This document shows, piece by piece, positions 8,626-17,897 of a stretch of 64,000 nt of DNA (the stretch's first letter is position 1; every line of letters begins with the position of its first letter). Origin of the DNA: Myxococcales bacterium (GTDB lineage: Bacteria > Myxococcota_A > Polyangia > Polyangiales > Polyangiaceae); contig JACPVJ010000172.1 in the NCBI GenBank assembly GCA_016191785.1, forward strand, positions 1 through 64,000, in the 5' to 3' direction. The translations under genes were made by a program, and so were the position numbers. Under the pieces are notes generated by a model, which was given only the letters and a program-made list of their open reading frames with translations, was not told where the DNA came from and did not search any database.

Positions 8626-10937
8626 TTGCCGGCGAACTCGCGCACTTGCTTGAGCAGGAACTGCCCGGTCTTGTGGAGCTTCAGCTCCATGTCCAGGCTC
8701 TTCGGCTTGTGCCGGTCGTACGGCGCCTGGCTGCACGAGCCGGAGTAGTAACCCGGCTTGTTCTGGCAATACGTCTTCTCGACGAACTGCGTCAGCTCGA
8801 GCATGGTCTGCATCTGTGGGGTCGTGAGCACCGTCGTGGTCAGTGGGGGGGCGGCCGCGTCGGGCTTCGCTCGGCGCGTCACGGTGAAGGTCGCCGGTTC
8901 GTTCGGTAAGAACGCAGCCATCACGCTCTCGGACTGAGTCCCCGGATCGGGGTTGGTGACCACGTTGTTTCCGACCTGCGACGAGAAGGTGTAGCCGTAG
9001 ACGCCGCTCGAGTTGAGCACCCGAGTCACCACCACCGAGTTCGCGGCAACCTCGGCCTTCTCGCTGTATCGACGTACGATGGCGAGGCCCATTGCGGCCG
9101 TTGCGTGGTCGATGCGGGCGAAGCTGCGCTCCTCGATGGCGCGCTTGTTCCAGAGGCTGGCGTACACGGCGCGCACCGCGCACGACACGCTGCGGGGTTT
9201 GACCTCGAGCTCGCCGTCGTCCGGGTCCACGACCACCGAGCACGCCGCGGTGTTCGGCTCGTCCAGATCGGCGCGGAAGCTCTCGTACAGGCCGGCGCCG
9301 TCGAAGCCGGGGATGTCCTCGGCGTTGGCGCTGGAGCGCAGCTTCACGCTCTTGGTGTCGGCGGGCAGCGCGAGCTTGATCGCCGCCACGATGTCCTCGA
9401 CCAGCCCGGGCGGGGGCGTCGCGGCGTAGAACATGGCCTGTACTTCCTTGGCCTTGGCTACTCGGTCGGCCACCGACAGCTGCCCGGACTTCTCGGCCGC
9501 GATCAGCGTCGCGAGCTTTTGCGCCAGCGCCGCGTTCGACGCGTGCTCGACGAACGCGCGATACTTGCTGACCGGCACGCCCACGCCGGCCGGGGCGACG
9601 TCGTAGCCCAGCTTCTTGCTGTAGCTCTGCGGGTCGCCCACCAGGCCCAGCACCTTGGGGTGGAGCAAGAAGCCGAGCTGGCTCGCCTTTCCGCCGAAGG
9701 TCGACGACAGCTTCAGGCAGCCCGCCGGGCTCGCGGTGCACATCTCGCGGAACGAGGTGACCTTCCCGGTCGGGCCCGCGGGCAAAGTCACCCACGGCTT
9801 GTTCATCCGCTCGGCCAGCTTCTGCTTGACGACCGCATCGGTGGTCGGCTCGAGCTCGAAGCCATCCGCCGACACCGTGAGGTGAACGGGCTTGTTGGCG
9901 AAGCCCGCGAGCTCGGGGTGCGTCGGCCCGGCGGTGCGCAGCACCATGTTGGGCGTGCCGCGCTCTTTGCTCTTCAGGTTGATGTGCGAGCTGGCGTCTT
10001 GCACCGTCTTGGTGACGGTGCCCGCCACCACCGTGAGCGTCAGCGGCAGCTCATCGAACACCGGGATGTCGACCGCGCTCAGCTGGTCCTGATCTTGAGG
10101 GAAGATCCGCAGGTAACCCCAGGCCTCGCCCAGCTGCATCGGCAGGTATTCCAGGCTCCCGAGCACGCCGTCCAGGGTCAGGTTCTCGACCTTCAACGAC
10201 GTGAAGGACGAGGCCACGGTCTTCGTGGTCTGCTGCGGACCCATCGCGACGAAGGCCAGCTTCACCCCGGGGATCCGGATCTTGGGCTTGAGCGCCTTGA
10301 CCGCGGCGATCACCGTCTTTTCGGCGATCACGTCCTGCGGATAGAACTGGATGCCGTAGAGGGTCTGCCCCGCACCCAGGTTGTACTCCTGCAGCGTGCC
10401 GGCGAAGAAGCGTTTGTTCTGCGTCCAGTAGGTGGCCTGATCGAAGCTCTGGAGTGTCTCCGAGAACCCCGGCACCACGGCCTTGCCGAAGTAGTAGTGG
10501 AAGCGCGCCGCGTCGCCCGCGCCCTGGGCGTTGGCGTTCATGAAGTGCACCACCGGCTTGGTGGCAGTGCGCGCGTCGATCAAGAACTTGACGCTCTTGC
10601 CGAGCACCACGCCGTCTTGACCCTCGAACGCCATGGCCTCGAACTGAGCGGTCGTCTCGATGGTGGGCGAGTCGAGGCCGAGACTGGGCGCGCCGCAGAC
10701 GGTCGCCAGGTCGGAGCAGCAGTCGCCGTACTGGGCGCACTTGTCGTCACACCAGCAGGTGCCCTTCGATTTGCCGCCGCAGTAGGTCGTCGCGCCGACC
10801 CGGCAGCTCCCTGTCGCGTCGGCCTTCCCGAGCGGCACGCGCGGCTGGCCGCCTCCGCTGCTCCCGTCGTCGCCGGCGGTCGCCGCCGAGCAGCTCGCGA
10901 GAACCAAGAGCGCAAGGATCAGGAGTGCTCGTTTCAT
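8622..10937 (-). CDS. Lipoprotein with somatomedin-B-like module and PEP-synthase-type ATP-binding domain
   Basis: 771 aa from ATG 10937. Lipoprotein signal ends LASC (Cys16). Residues 45-81 hold eight cysteines in the order and spacing of a somatomedin B module, with a CWCDDKC...DCC core. A beta-rich region follows. Residues from about 415 (GGKASQLGFL) through GVGVPVSKYRAF (451-462) to RSSANAED (534-541) match the N-terminal ATP-grasp domain of PEP synthase/pyruvate phosphate dikinase. No phosphohistidine or PEP-binding barrel domain is present, so this is not a complete PEP synthase. A nucleotide-binding enzyme on the periplasmic or outer face would need an ATP source. Overlaps the SRPBCC gene by 4 bp. 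Confidence 0.8.
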   Translation of the reverse strand: MKRALLILALLVLASCSAATAGDDGSSGGGQPRVPLGKADATGSCRVGATTYCGGKSKGTCWCDDKCAQYGDCCSDLATVCGAPSLGLDSPTIETTAQFEAMAFEGQDGVVLGKSVKFLIDARTATKPVVHFMNANAQGAGDAARFHYYFGKAVVPGFSETLQSFDQATYWTQNKRFFAGTLQEYNLGAGQTLYGIQFYPQDVIAEKTVIAAVKALKPKIRIPGVKLAFVAMGPQQTTKTVASSFTSLKVENLTLDGVLGSLEYLPMQLGEAWGYLRIFPQDQDQLSAVDIPVFDELPLTLTVVAGTVTKTVQDASSHINLKSKERGTPNMVLRTAGPTHPELAGFANKPVHLTVSADGFELEPTTDAVVKQKLAERMNKPWVTLPAGPTGKVTSFREMCTASPAGCLKLSSTFGGKASQLGFLLHPKVLGLVGDPQSYSKKLGYDVAPAGVGVPVSKYRAFVEHASNAALAQKLATLIAAEKSGQLSVADRVAKAKEVQAMFYAATPPPGLVEDIVAAIKLALPADTKSVKLRSSANAEDIPGFDGAGLYESFRADLDEPNTAACSVVVDPDDGELEVKPRSVSCAVRAVYASLWNKRAIEERSFARIDHATAAMGLAIVRRYSEKAEVAANSVVVTRVLNSSGVYGYTFSSQVGNNVVTNPDPGTQSESVMAAFLPNEPATFTVTRRAKPDAAAPPLTTTVLTTPQMQTMLELTQFVEKTYCQNKPGYYSGSCSQAPYDRHKPKSLDMELKLHKTGQFLLKQVREFAGK

Positions 10938-10956
10938 GGCCACCTCTCCCACCTCG

Positions 10957-10974
10957 TATACCAATGTAGGTATA
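10957..10974. promoter_or_regulatory. Candidate operator: perfect inverted repeat TATACC-N6-GGTATA
   Basis: A perfect 6-bp inverted repeat with a 6-bp spacer lies 20 bp upstream of the ATG of the somatomedin-B/PEP-synthase-like lipoprotein. The surrounding 100 bp (10938-11038) are unusually AT-rich for this window, and a GGGAGAGG ribosome-binding site sits between the repeat and the start. A dimeric repressor bound here would block transcription. Inference from sequence only. Confidence 0.4.
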
Positions 10975-11038
10975 TGACGTACAGTGTGATCTTTGGTGCG
11001 CCGGGTTTCGCTTGTAAATATTTGAAATAACTACTGCA

Positions 11039-12937
11039 TCATTCCTGGGGTCGCTTCTCGGGAAGCCGCCCGAAGGCCCGGAAGGCGATCGCTTCGAGGT
11101 CGGCGCAGCCGCCAGGCGGAAGGGGATGCTGCTCGGCTTCGTCCACCGCGAGGTCGAAGCAACTGAACGCCGCGTCCCCGGCCCGGGCGTGCAGTCGCCG
11201 GCTGCCTTGGAGCACGCCCCAGGACTCCGAGGCGCAGCTCCAAACCGCCGCGCAGTTGGTGATCGGCAGCGGCTCCCGCGCGAGCTCGGGCCTGAGGAAG
11301 CTGCGTCCCGGGAGGCGAGCGACGTGCTCGGCGATCCTCGGGTCGTCGAGCACACCCATCAGATCCAAGATCGTGGGAAACAGGTCGGCGTGGGTCACGA
11401 AGGCGTCTTGCTTGTCGGTCAGCGCCTGGCGCTCGGCGGCGGACAGCGTCCCCTCGGGAGCATCCACGAATCCCGGAACGTGCACCTCTTCGGTGTAGAG
11501 GCTCGCGCCGTGTCCCAGCTGGTTGTGCTCCCGAAACGCCTCGGCGTGGTCGCTGGTGTAGAGGATGACCGTCCGCTTGCCGGGGTCGGTCTGCCGGAAC
11601 GACTCGAGCCAGCGGGCAAGGACTTGGTCCTGCTGGTAGACCGAGTTCCGGTAGCGGTTGAAGATGTGTGGGCGCTCGGGGACGTCCTTCGACCCTTCCG
11701 GTTGAAACGGCAGCGGCCCAGTTGGATCCACGTAGTAGTCGTGGTGGGTGTTGATGAGGTGCACGACCGCGAGGAACGGCTCGCCGAGGCCTTGCTGGTC
11801 GCGCGTCACGCGCTCGATCAGCGAACGCTCTGGGACGCCGACGTAGAAGTCCGCCAGCGGGTCGAGTCGGGTTGCGCTGACCAGCCGGTCGAGCTCGAGG
11901 TCCGCCTGCCACAGCCACATGTTGCCGAACATCTCGTGCTGGCTCGACCACAGCGCGGTGCGAAACCCGGCCACCTTGGCCAGATCGAAGATCGAGGGAG
12001 CGTCGTGCACCTGATCACGCGGCGCCGCGGATCCGAGGCCGGTCCAGAGCACGGCGTGGGACACCGCGGTCGACGAGTCCAGCGCGCGCAGCTGTCGCAA
12101 GAGGTGGCGGCGCGGCAACACGCGGTGGGTCGCCTCGGTGACCTGGCAGCCCGGCCCCGCGTCTCGGCAGGTCACGTCGGCGCGCACGCTCTCGAGGATG
12201 ACCAAGAGCACGTTGCGGGGCGCGGGGGCTTTGGGCTCGAGCTGAGCGAGCGGAGGCGGCGTGCGCCGGCGAGCGCGCACCTCCGTGGACTTCTTGGTTA
12301 GCCCCAGCCGGGCGCGAATCAGCCCGCCTCCCGAGTGCAAGAGCAGCGTGTCGGGCAGCGACGCCTGGTACTTGTGTCGCTGCGTCGGGATGAACAGCGA
12401 GAGCACCACCACCGCCGGCATCAGCCCCAGCGCGATTTGCGCGGCCCGCCGCGAGGGTCGGAGCCGGCGCCGGGCCAGGCACACCCACCCCAGCGCCACC
12501 GCCGTCACCGGCGCCATCGCAACCAGCTGACGTGTGAGCTCGGTCTGCCAGTCGAGGCCGAAGAGATCCCGCGGGTTCTTCATCCACACCGCGAGATCGA
12601 CGTTGAAGTACACGTTGTACCGATCGTGGAAGCGCGCTTGGGTCGCCACCACGAACGAGAGCGCGATCACGAACCACACCGCGGCCACGGTTCGGACCCA
12701 GCCGCGGCGGCGCGACGCCGCGTACAGCAGTGTGCCCCAGACGATCGCGCTCTCGAGCAGCGACAACGCGTAGGTCGCGAGGTACTTCGCCTCCAGCTGT
12801 CCCACGAGCGCGCCGCGACGGCTCAGATCCCAGCACAAGAGCGCGACGGTGGGGGCGACGAGCACGCCGACCCGCACCCACCGCCGCCGGGACTGCAGGC
12901 GCTTTCCGGACTCTCGCAAGCGCGCGGACGCTACCAA
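11039..12937 (-). CDS. Membrane sulfatase/phosphotransferase of the alkaline phosphatase superfamily (LtaS/EptA-like)
   Basis: 632 aa. About five N-terminal transmembrane helices (residues 22-185) precede a periplasmic sulfatase-fold domain. Metal-site motifs are NVLLVILESVRAD (about 242-254, Glu249) and TSDHAEAF (461-468, Asp463/His464), with His476 in NQLGHGASLYTEE. Thr290 in DSSTAVSH is the likely nucleophile. There is no CxPxR sulfatase cysteine, so phosphoethanolamine or glycerophosphate transfer is more likely than sulfate hydrolysis. Divergent from the glycosyltransferase gene and near a flippase gene, so a role in modifying a surface glycan or lipid is reasonable. Confidence 0.8.
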   Translation of the reverse strand: MVASARLRESGKRLQSRRRWVRVGVLVAPTVALLCWDLSRRGALVGQLEAKYLATYALSLLESAIVWGTLLYAASRRRGWVRTVAAVWFVIALSFVVATQARFHDRYNVYFNVDLAVWMKNPRDLFGLDWQTELTRQLVAMAPVTAVALGWVCLARRRLRPSRRAAQIALGLMPAVVVLSLFIPTQRHKYQASLPDTLLLHSGGGLIRARLGLTKKSTEVRARRRTPPPLAQLEPKAPAPRNVLLVILESVRADVTCRDAGPGCQVTEATHRVLPRRHLLRQLRALDSSTAVSHAVLWTGLGSAAPRDQVHDAPSIFDLAKVAGFRTALWSSQHEMFGNMWLWQADLELDRLVSATRLDPLADFYVGVPERSLIERVTRDQQGLGEPFLAVVHLINTHHDYYVDPTGPLPFQPEGSKDVPERPHIFNRYRNSVYQQDQVLARWLESFRQTDPGKRTVILYTSDHAEAFREHNQLGHGASLYTEEVHVPGFVDAPEGTLSAAERQALTDKQDAFVTHADLFPTILDLMGVLDDPRIAEHVARLPGRSFLRPELAREPLPITNCAAVWSCASESWGVLQGSRRLHARAGDAAFSCFDLAVDEAEQHPLPPGGCADLEAIAFRAFGRLPEKRPQE

Positions 12938-13002
12938 AGGCCATTTGGCGGAGCAATCGCCTTCCCTCGGCGCCCGCGGCGGGACACACTCTCGCTGCCC
13001 AG

Positions 13003-14037
13003 ATGAGCGACCGCGTGCTCTTCGTCGCCGATCAGCTCGCCGATGCGCCTCGAGGTGGCGCGGTGAAGCACCCCGGCGGCGCCGAGCTCACCGACGCCGC
13101 TGCGCTCGCTGCCTGTCCGTTCCCGATCGAAGCTCGACGCTTCGACGACCTCGACCTGGCCGAGCTGTCGCGCTTCGACATCATCGTGCTCGGAAACTCC
13201 GAGCGCGCGAGCTCGGCGCAGCTAGACGCGCTGGCGCGGACGGACCGAGTGGTCTCGTTCGAGCACGACGTGCGCATCTGTCGCTGGCGCGGCAATTTCC
13301 CGGCGGCGCGCGAGCCCGTGCACGCCCTGGCGCAGCGATGCATCTGTCCGCATCGCGGTCTTCACCGGCTGTATCGCCGCCTTCGCGGGGTCGTCTATCT
13401 GACCGGACGCCAGCGGCGTGTCTTCGAGCAGAACCCGTACTTCGGACCGCCGCCGAGCGTGGTGCTGGGAAGCTCGCTCTTCGACGCGGCGGCGCTCGAC
13501 CGTCTCGAGTCCCTGTCGGCGGTCCGCGAAGCGCGCCAAGGGGCGCTCTACCTCTGGGCGCCGCACGCCATCAAGGGCACCGAGGTGGCGCGTGAGTACT
13601 GCCGGCGCCACGGGCTCGCCGCCGAGGCCATTCGTAACGTGCCTCCGGCCGAGGTTCATGCGCTGATGGGCCGAGCCGAGACCTTCGTGTACTTGCCGAT
13701 CGGCCTCGAGCCGGCGGGGCGGATGCCGGTCGAGGCCCGACTCGCCGGGTGCCACGTGGTCGTCAACTCGAGCGTCGGGGTCGCGGGCGAGGTCTGGTGG
13801 CGCGGCGATCGCGCTCGGGCCCTCGAGCAGCTCTCGGGTGCTCCTCGTCGGTTCTGGCAGCTGGTCGACGAGCTGATGGCCCGACCCCAAAGCCCGACCC
13901 CCGAAGCGCGTCCGTCCCGCGCGGTCGAGGGGCTGATGGCGCTGGCTCGGCGCACCAGCGGCGTCTTGCCCGAGCTCCCCGTCACGCCTGCGATTCGCAA
14001 GAAAGCGCTCGCGACCGAGACCTTCGACCGCTGGTGA
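13003..14037 (+). CDS. Glycosyltransferase-like protein (GT-B type)
   Basis: 344 aa from ATG 13003. The C-terminal half has the donor-site signature of GT4-type enzymes, LEPAGRMPVEARLAGCHVVV, and a preceding strand-loop LYLWAPHAIKGTE typical of GT-B Rossmann domains. The N-terminal half lacks clear landmarks apart from an FDIIVLGNSERAS strand. Substrate unknown. The longer open frame upstream is antisense to the sulfatase-like gene. Convergent with the flippase gene 15 bp downstream; together they suggest a small polysaccharide locus. Confidence 0.7.
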   Translation: MSDRVLFVADQLADAPRGGAVKHPGGAELTDAAALAACPFPIEARRFDDLDLAELSRFDIIVLGNSERASSAQLDALARTDRVVSFEHDVRICRWRGNFPAAREPVHALAQRCICPHRGLHRLYRRLRGVVYLTGRQRRVFEQNPYFGPPPSVVLGSSLFDAAALDRLESLSAVREARQGALYLWAPHAIKGTEVAREYCRRHGLAAEAIRNVPPAEVHALMGRAETFVYLPIGLEPAGRMPVEARLAGCHVVVNSSVGVAGEVWWRGDRARALEQLSGAPRRFWQLVDELMARPQSPTPEARPSRAVEGLMALARRTSGVLPELPVTPAIRKKALATETFDRW

Positions 14038-14052
14038 GCCCCGACTCGTCGC

Positions 14053-15561
14053 TCAACGCTCGGCGACACTTGCGCGTGAACGCAGCACGTCCCCGAGTTG
14101 CGCTCGCAGTCGGAGGTACGCCGGCGCCCGAAGCGTGTGAACGATCCCGACGTAGATCGCGAGGCCCGTCACGGCGCCGGCCAGGAAGCGCACCAGGTGT
14201 GGGCCGGGCAGGTAGGCGCCCACTGCCCATGCGGGCACGGAGGCCAAGACCGAGTGAGCGATCGAGGCTCGGACGGCGGCAAGCACCTGCCCCGGGCGCA
14301 GGCCGATCAATCGTCCGGCGACGGCGAACTGCGGGTACGGCAGGATGACCAGGTTCATGACGGCGTAGCAAATGGCGACCGTCAGCGGGGAGCCGAGCGC
14401 GACGCCGACCCCGATCGACCCGAGGATCAGCGGGCTCACGATGGCGCCGTAGCGAAACAGCACGTCGGTGCGTCCCGTCGCTTGGTAGATCCACCCGGCG
14501 GTGGTGCCGATGGACTGCACCGCCGCCACCGGGCACAGCACCTGAAGCACCGGCACGACCTCGGCCCAGTTGGGCCCGAACACGCTGAGCACGAAGGGGT
14601 TTGCGATGGCCAGCAGCACCGCCATGAGCGGGAAGGTCAGGAGCGCGATGTTCTCGAGCGAGCGCAGGTAGAGCGCGCGAAACTCGTCGTGGCGGTGCTG
14701 CAAGCGCGACAGCGTGGGGAACATGACCTTGGTGAGCACGCTGGTCACCTCCGAGATCGGCATGGTCATCGTGCTGTAGGCGCGGGCGTAGATCCCGACC
14801 GACGCCGCCCCCAAGACCTTGCCGATCAAGAGCTGATCGCCGTTTCTGGCCCAGTAGTTCACCGCGTTGAAGGCGAAGAGATTGGCCGAGAAGCCCAGCA
14901 GCTCTTTGAGCGCGCGCGCGTCGAAGGAGAGCCGCGGTCGCCAGCCCGCCGCGAGCCAGAGTCCGGCGACCCCCGCCGCCGCCACCGTCAAGCTGCGGAG
15001 CACGAGCGCCCAGGGGCCGAGCCCGCGGAGCGCCGCCACGACCGCCACGGCCGCGCTGAGCAACGCGACCAGTGTGTCCACCCAGGCCAACGACTTGAAT
15101 CCGAGCTTGCGAGACAGCACGGCCTGATGGACCGCTCCGAGCGGCATGATCACGAACGAGAGCGCCACCGCCCGCGTCAGCCCCACCAGCTTGGGCTCGG
15201 CGTAGAACTCGGCGAGCAGCGGCGCCGCGGCTGCCATCGCCCCGCCCAGCAGCACTCCGGCGGCGGTGTTGAACCAGAAGACGGTGGACAGGTGCCGCTC
15301 TTCGAGCTCGCTCTTCTGCACCAGCGCGGCGCCGAACCCGAGCTCCCCCAGGAGCGCGACGAACCCGGAAAACACGCTCACCATGCCGACCAGACCGAAG
15401 TCGCGGGGCGTGAGCAGGCGCGCCAACAGCAGGGTGACCCCGATGCCCGTGGCCTGCGACACGACCTTGGCCAGCGTGGTCCACGCGACCCCCGAGGCCG
15501 CGGCCCGCGCCAGGCTCTGCGACGCCGGAGGCTCGGACGGCGGCGCAGCGGGTTCGCTCAT
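14053..15561 (-). CDS. MOP-superfamily polysaccharide flippase (Wzx-like)
   Basis: About 502 aa with 12-14 hydrophobic helices. The opening SGVAWTTLAKVVSQATGIGV followed by LLARLLTPRDFGLVGM is characteristic of Wzx/RfbX-type lipid-linked oligosaccharide flippases. Segments such as ALVQKSELEERHLSTVFW and ARAYSTMTMPISEV also fit. Start ATG 15561 was preferred; another in-frame ATG at 15573 is possible and neither has a strong ribosome-binding site. It would move undecaprenyl-linked repeat units across the inner membrane. Confidence 0.85.
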   Translation of the reverse strand: MSEPAAPPSEPPASQSLARAAASGVAWTTLAKVVSQATGIGVTLLLARLLTPRDFGLVGMVSVFSGFVALLGELGFGAALVQKSELEERHLSTVFWFNTAAGVLLGGAMAAAAPLLAEFYAEPKLVGLTRAVALSFVIMPLGAVHQAVLSRKLGFKSLAWVDTLVALLSAAVAVVAALRGLGPWALVLRSLTVAAAGVAGLWLAAGWRPRLSFDARALKELLGFSANLFAFNAVNYWARNGDQLLIGKVLGAASVGIYARAYSTMTMPISEVTSVLTKVMFPTLSRLQHRHDEFRALYLRSLENIALLTFPLMAVLLAIANPFVLSVFGPNWAEVVPVLQVLCPVAAVQSIGTTAGWIYQATGRTDVLFRYGAIVSPLILGSIGVGVALGSPLTVAICYAVMNLVILPYPQFAVAGRLIGLRPGQVLAAVRASIAHSVLASVPAWAVGAYLPGPHLVRFLAGAVTGLAIYVGIVHTLRAPAYLRLRAQLGDVLRSRASVAER

Positions 15562-15733
15562 GTGCGACGGCATTCTATGCACATCCCAAGCCGTACTCGG
15601 GTCGTCCGGACGAAGGCCGCGCGGCGGTCCGGACTGACCCCGGCGCCCGCCCGAGCTTGCAGAGAAAACGACGCGAATCGCGGCCCGAGTGTCGGGCATG
15701 CGCATTGCAGTGCCACCGGAACGGAGGCTTCGG

Positions 15734-16774
15734 ATGCGTCTTCCAGGATTGGTTCTTCTTGCTTGGGGCACCAGCAGCGCGGCGGTCGGCTGTGGTTCGG
15801 CGGACGACAGCGGGATGGCCGGGACACACGTTGCCTCCGGCGGCGCACACTCCGGCGGAGGCGGCAGCGGCGCCACCGGCGAGAACGGGGGTGGGGGCAG
15901 CGGCGGTGGGCTCTCCCTAGGCGGCGGCGGACCGGGCGGGGCGGGCGGCGCCACCGGCGGCTGCCAGAAGATCGACTTCTTGTTCATCGTCGACAACTCG
16001 GCATCGATGGAGAACGACCAAGCCAAGCTCACGGCCGCGTTCCCGGGCTTCATCTCGGCCATCGAGGCCACGGTCAACGCCGGCGGCGACTACCACGTGA
16101 TGGTCACCGACACCGACGCCTGGGGCCGGTGCAACACCGCCAATCCGTGGAAGGGGATGGACCCGTCCAGCTCGCTCTGCAACGCGTACGTCCAGAGCAC
16201 TCAGTTCGACGAGTGCGACCGAGCCTGGGGTGCGGGCGTCGTTCATCCCGCCGGCGCCTTCGCCAGCAACCAGCTCTGCGCGCTGCCGGCCGGTCGGCGG
16301 TACTTGCAGCAAGGCGATCCGAACGTCGCTGGAGCGTTCGGTTGTGCTGCCAAGGTGGGCACCGCTGGCCACTCGTCCGAGCGACCCATGGACGCGCTGG
16401 TGGCCGCGCTCACGCCGGCAATCAACGGACCGGGCGGGTGCAACCAAGGCTTCCTGCGCGACGACGCCTTGCTGGTGGTCACGTTCATCAGCGACGACCC
16501 CAACTACGAAGATCAGGGAACGCCCGAGAGCTGGTACCAAGCGGTGGTCGCGGCGAAGAAGGGTGACCCCAACGCGGTCGCGATGGTCGGCTTCACCCCG
16601 GTCGGATGCGGCGGCGGAGGCAAGACCGGCGGCAAGCACTGGGAAGAGTTCGTGAAGAAGTTCCCGTTCAACCTCCACGCACAGGTGTGCAGCGCCGACT
16701 ACGTCGGAACGTTCACCCAGGCCGTCAAGCTGGTCGACGAGAGCTGCGACAAGTACGTGCCACCCGTGAATTGA
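15734..16774 (+). CDS. von Willebrand factor A domain lipoprotein
   Basis: 346 aa from ATG 15734, chosen for the signal peptide ending AVGC (Cys20). A Gly/Ser-rich linker (residues 30-76) leads into a vWA domain whose metal-ion-dependent adhesion motif DNSAS is at 87-91, followed by DTDAWG and several disulfide-capable cysteines (CNTANPW, LCNAY, CDRAW). The layout matches secreted VWA lipoproteins abundant in myxobacteria; the ligand is unknown. Divergent from the flippase gene across about 170 bp. Confidence 0.8.
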   Translation: MRLPGLVLLAWGTSSAAVGCGSADDSGMAGTHVASGGAHSGGGGSGATGENGGGGSGGGLSLGGGGPGGAGGATGGCQKIDFLFIVDNSASMENDQAKLTAAFPGFISAIEATVNAGGDYHVMVTDTDAWGRCNTANPWKGMDPSSSLCNAYVQSTQFDECDRAWGAGVVHPAGAFASNQLCALPAGRRYLQQGDPNVAGAFGCAAKVGTAGHSSERPMDALVAALTPAINGPGGCNQGFLRDDALLVVTFISDDPNYEDQGTPESWYQAVVAAKKGDPNAVAMVGFTPVGCGGGGKTGGKHWEEFVKKFPFNLHAQVCSADYVGTFTQAVKLVDESCDKYVPPVN

Positions 16775-16834
16775 CGGCTGCGCTCACCCGAGCGGCAAAT
16801 TGGGGTTATCCTGCCGGCCCTCGGAGAGCAGCGC

Positions 16835-17794
16835 GTGTCAGATCACGGGTCCAAGAAGGTCGTCATCCTGGCCTTGACGGCGAACTTCGGCATCGCCGCC
16901 GCCAAGTTCGTGGCCTTCATGTTCACGGCCTCGTCGGCCATGTTGGCAGAAGCGATCCACTCCCTGGCCGACACGGGGAACCAGCTCCTCTTGCTCCTGG
17001 GCATGAAGCGAGCGGCGAAGCCCCCCGACGAGCGCCACGAGTTCGGCTACAAGATGGAGAGCTACTTCTGGAGCTTCATCGTCGCGGTGATGCTCTTCTC
17101 TCTCGGTGGGCTGTTCGCCCTCTACGAAGGAGCGCACAAGCTGCACGAGCTCAACGTGGCCGTGGCAGCGGGCAAGCCCACCACGATGGAGCATCCGAGC
17201 GTGGCGCTGGTCGTCCTCGGCGTGAGCATCGGGCTCGAAGGGTGGTCGTGGCTCGCGGCCACCCGCCACGTCAATCGGCTCCGGGGTGACCAGTCGCTCT
17301 TCGGCTTCATCCAGGACTCGAAGGCCACCGAGATCATCGTGATCTGGCTGGAAGACACCGGGGCGCTGATCGGGCTCCTGCTCGCGCTGGCCGGCGTGGT
17401 GCTCACGCTGGTGACGGGCAACCCGTACTGGGACGCGTATTCGACCTTTGCCATCGGCGCGCTGCTGATCGCCATTGCCTTCGTGGTCGCGCGAGAGACC
17501 AAGTCGCTGCTGATCGGCGAGCCGGCCACCAAGGAGTCTCAGGCGGCGATCCGCAAGCTGGTGGGCGAGGCGGAGGGGGTCACGGCCTTGGTGAACATGC
17601 GCAGCATGCAGCTCGGTGAGGACGAGTTCCTGGTGGCGCTGAAGGTTCAGTGGCAGGGCAGCCTCTCGGCGAACGAGGTGAGTCGCCTGACCAACGATCT
17701 GGAGGCCCGCATCCGGTCGGCCATCCCCCGGGCGCGCTTCATCTTCGTCGAGCCCGATACCTTCGACCCCGCGAAGGCCAAGTCGGGCGGCTGA
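16835..17794 (+). CDS. Cation diffusion facilitator (CDF/ZnT9-type) metal transporter
   Basis: 319-aa inner-membrane protein from GTG 16835, with CGGAGAG about 10 bp upstream. The helix with the metal motif reads AEAIHSLADTGNQLLL (His42, Asp46), a signature of the ZnT9-like branch of CDF exporters. A second acidic site is in WLEDTGALIG. Six helices precede a cytoplasmic C-terminal domain (about 230-319) that in this family dimerises and senses metal. Proton-coupled export of Zn2+ or Mn2+ is expected from the family; the ion is not readable here. Confidence 0.88.
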   Translation: MSDHGSKKVVILALTANFGIAAAKFVAFMFTASSAMLAEAIHSLADTGNQLLLLLGMKRAAKPPDERHEFGYKMESYFWSFIVAVMLFSLGGLFALYEGAHKLHELNVAVAAGKPTTMEHPSVALVVLGVSIGLEGWSWLAATRHVNRLRGDQSLFGFIQDSKATEIIVIWLEDTGALIGLLLALAGVVLTLVTGNPYWDAYSTFAIGALLIAIAFVVARETKSLLIGEPATKESQAAIRKLVGEAEGVTALVNMRSMQLGEDEFLVALKVQWQGSLSANEVSRLTNDLEARIRSAIPRARFIFVEPDTFDPAKAKSGG

Positions 17795-17897
17795 GCGCGT
17801 CTTGGCCCGGCCGCACCCCCGCGCTGCCCCGCCTCGAGACGAATTTCGCCGCGCTTCAGACCGAACTGCCGGTCGGAACGTCTACGAGCCCCACCGA

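Noticed and set aside
9105-11030. 641-codon plus-strand ORF
   Set aside because: Antisense to the somatomedin-B/PEP-synthase-like gene, which has a signal peptide and real motifs.
14098-16566. 822-codon plus-strand ORF
   Set aside because: Antisense to the flippase and then out of frame with the vWA gene; composition is typical of shadow frames.
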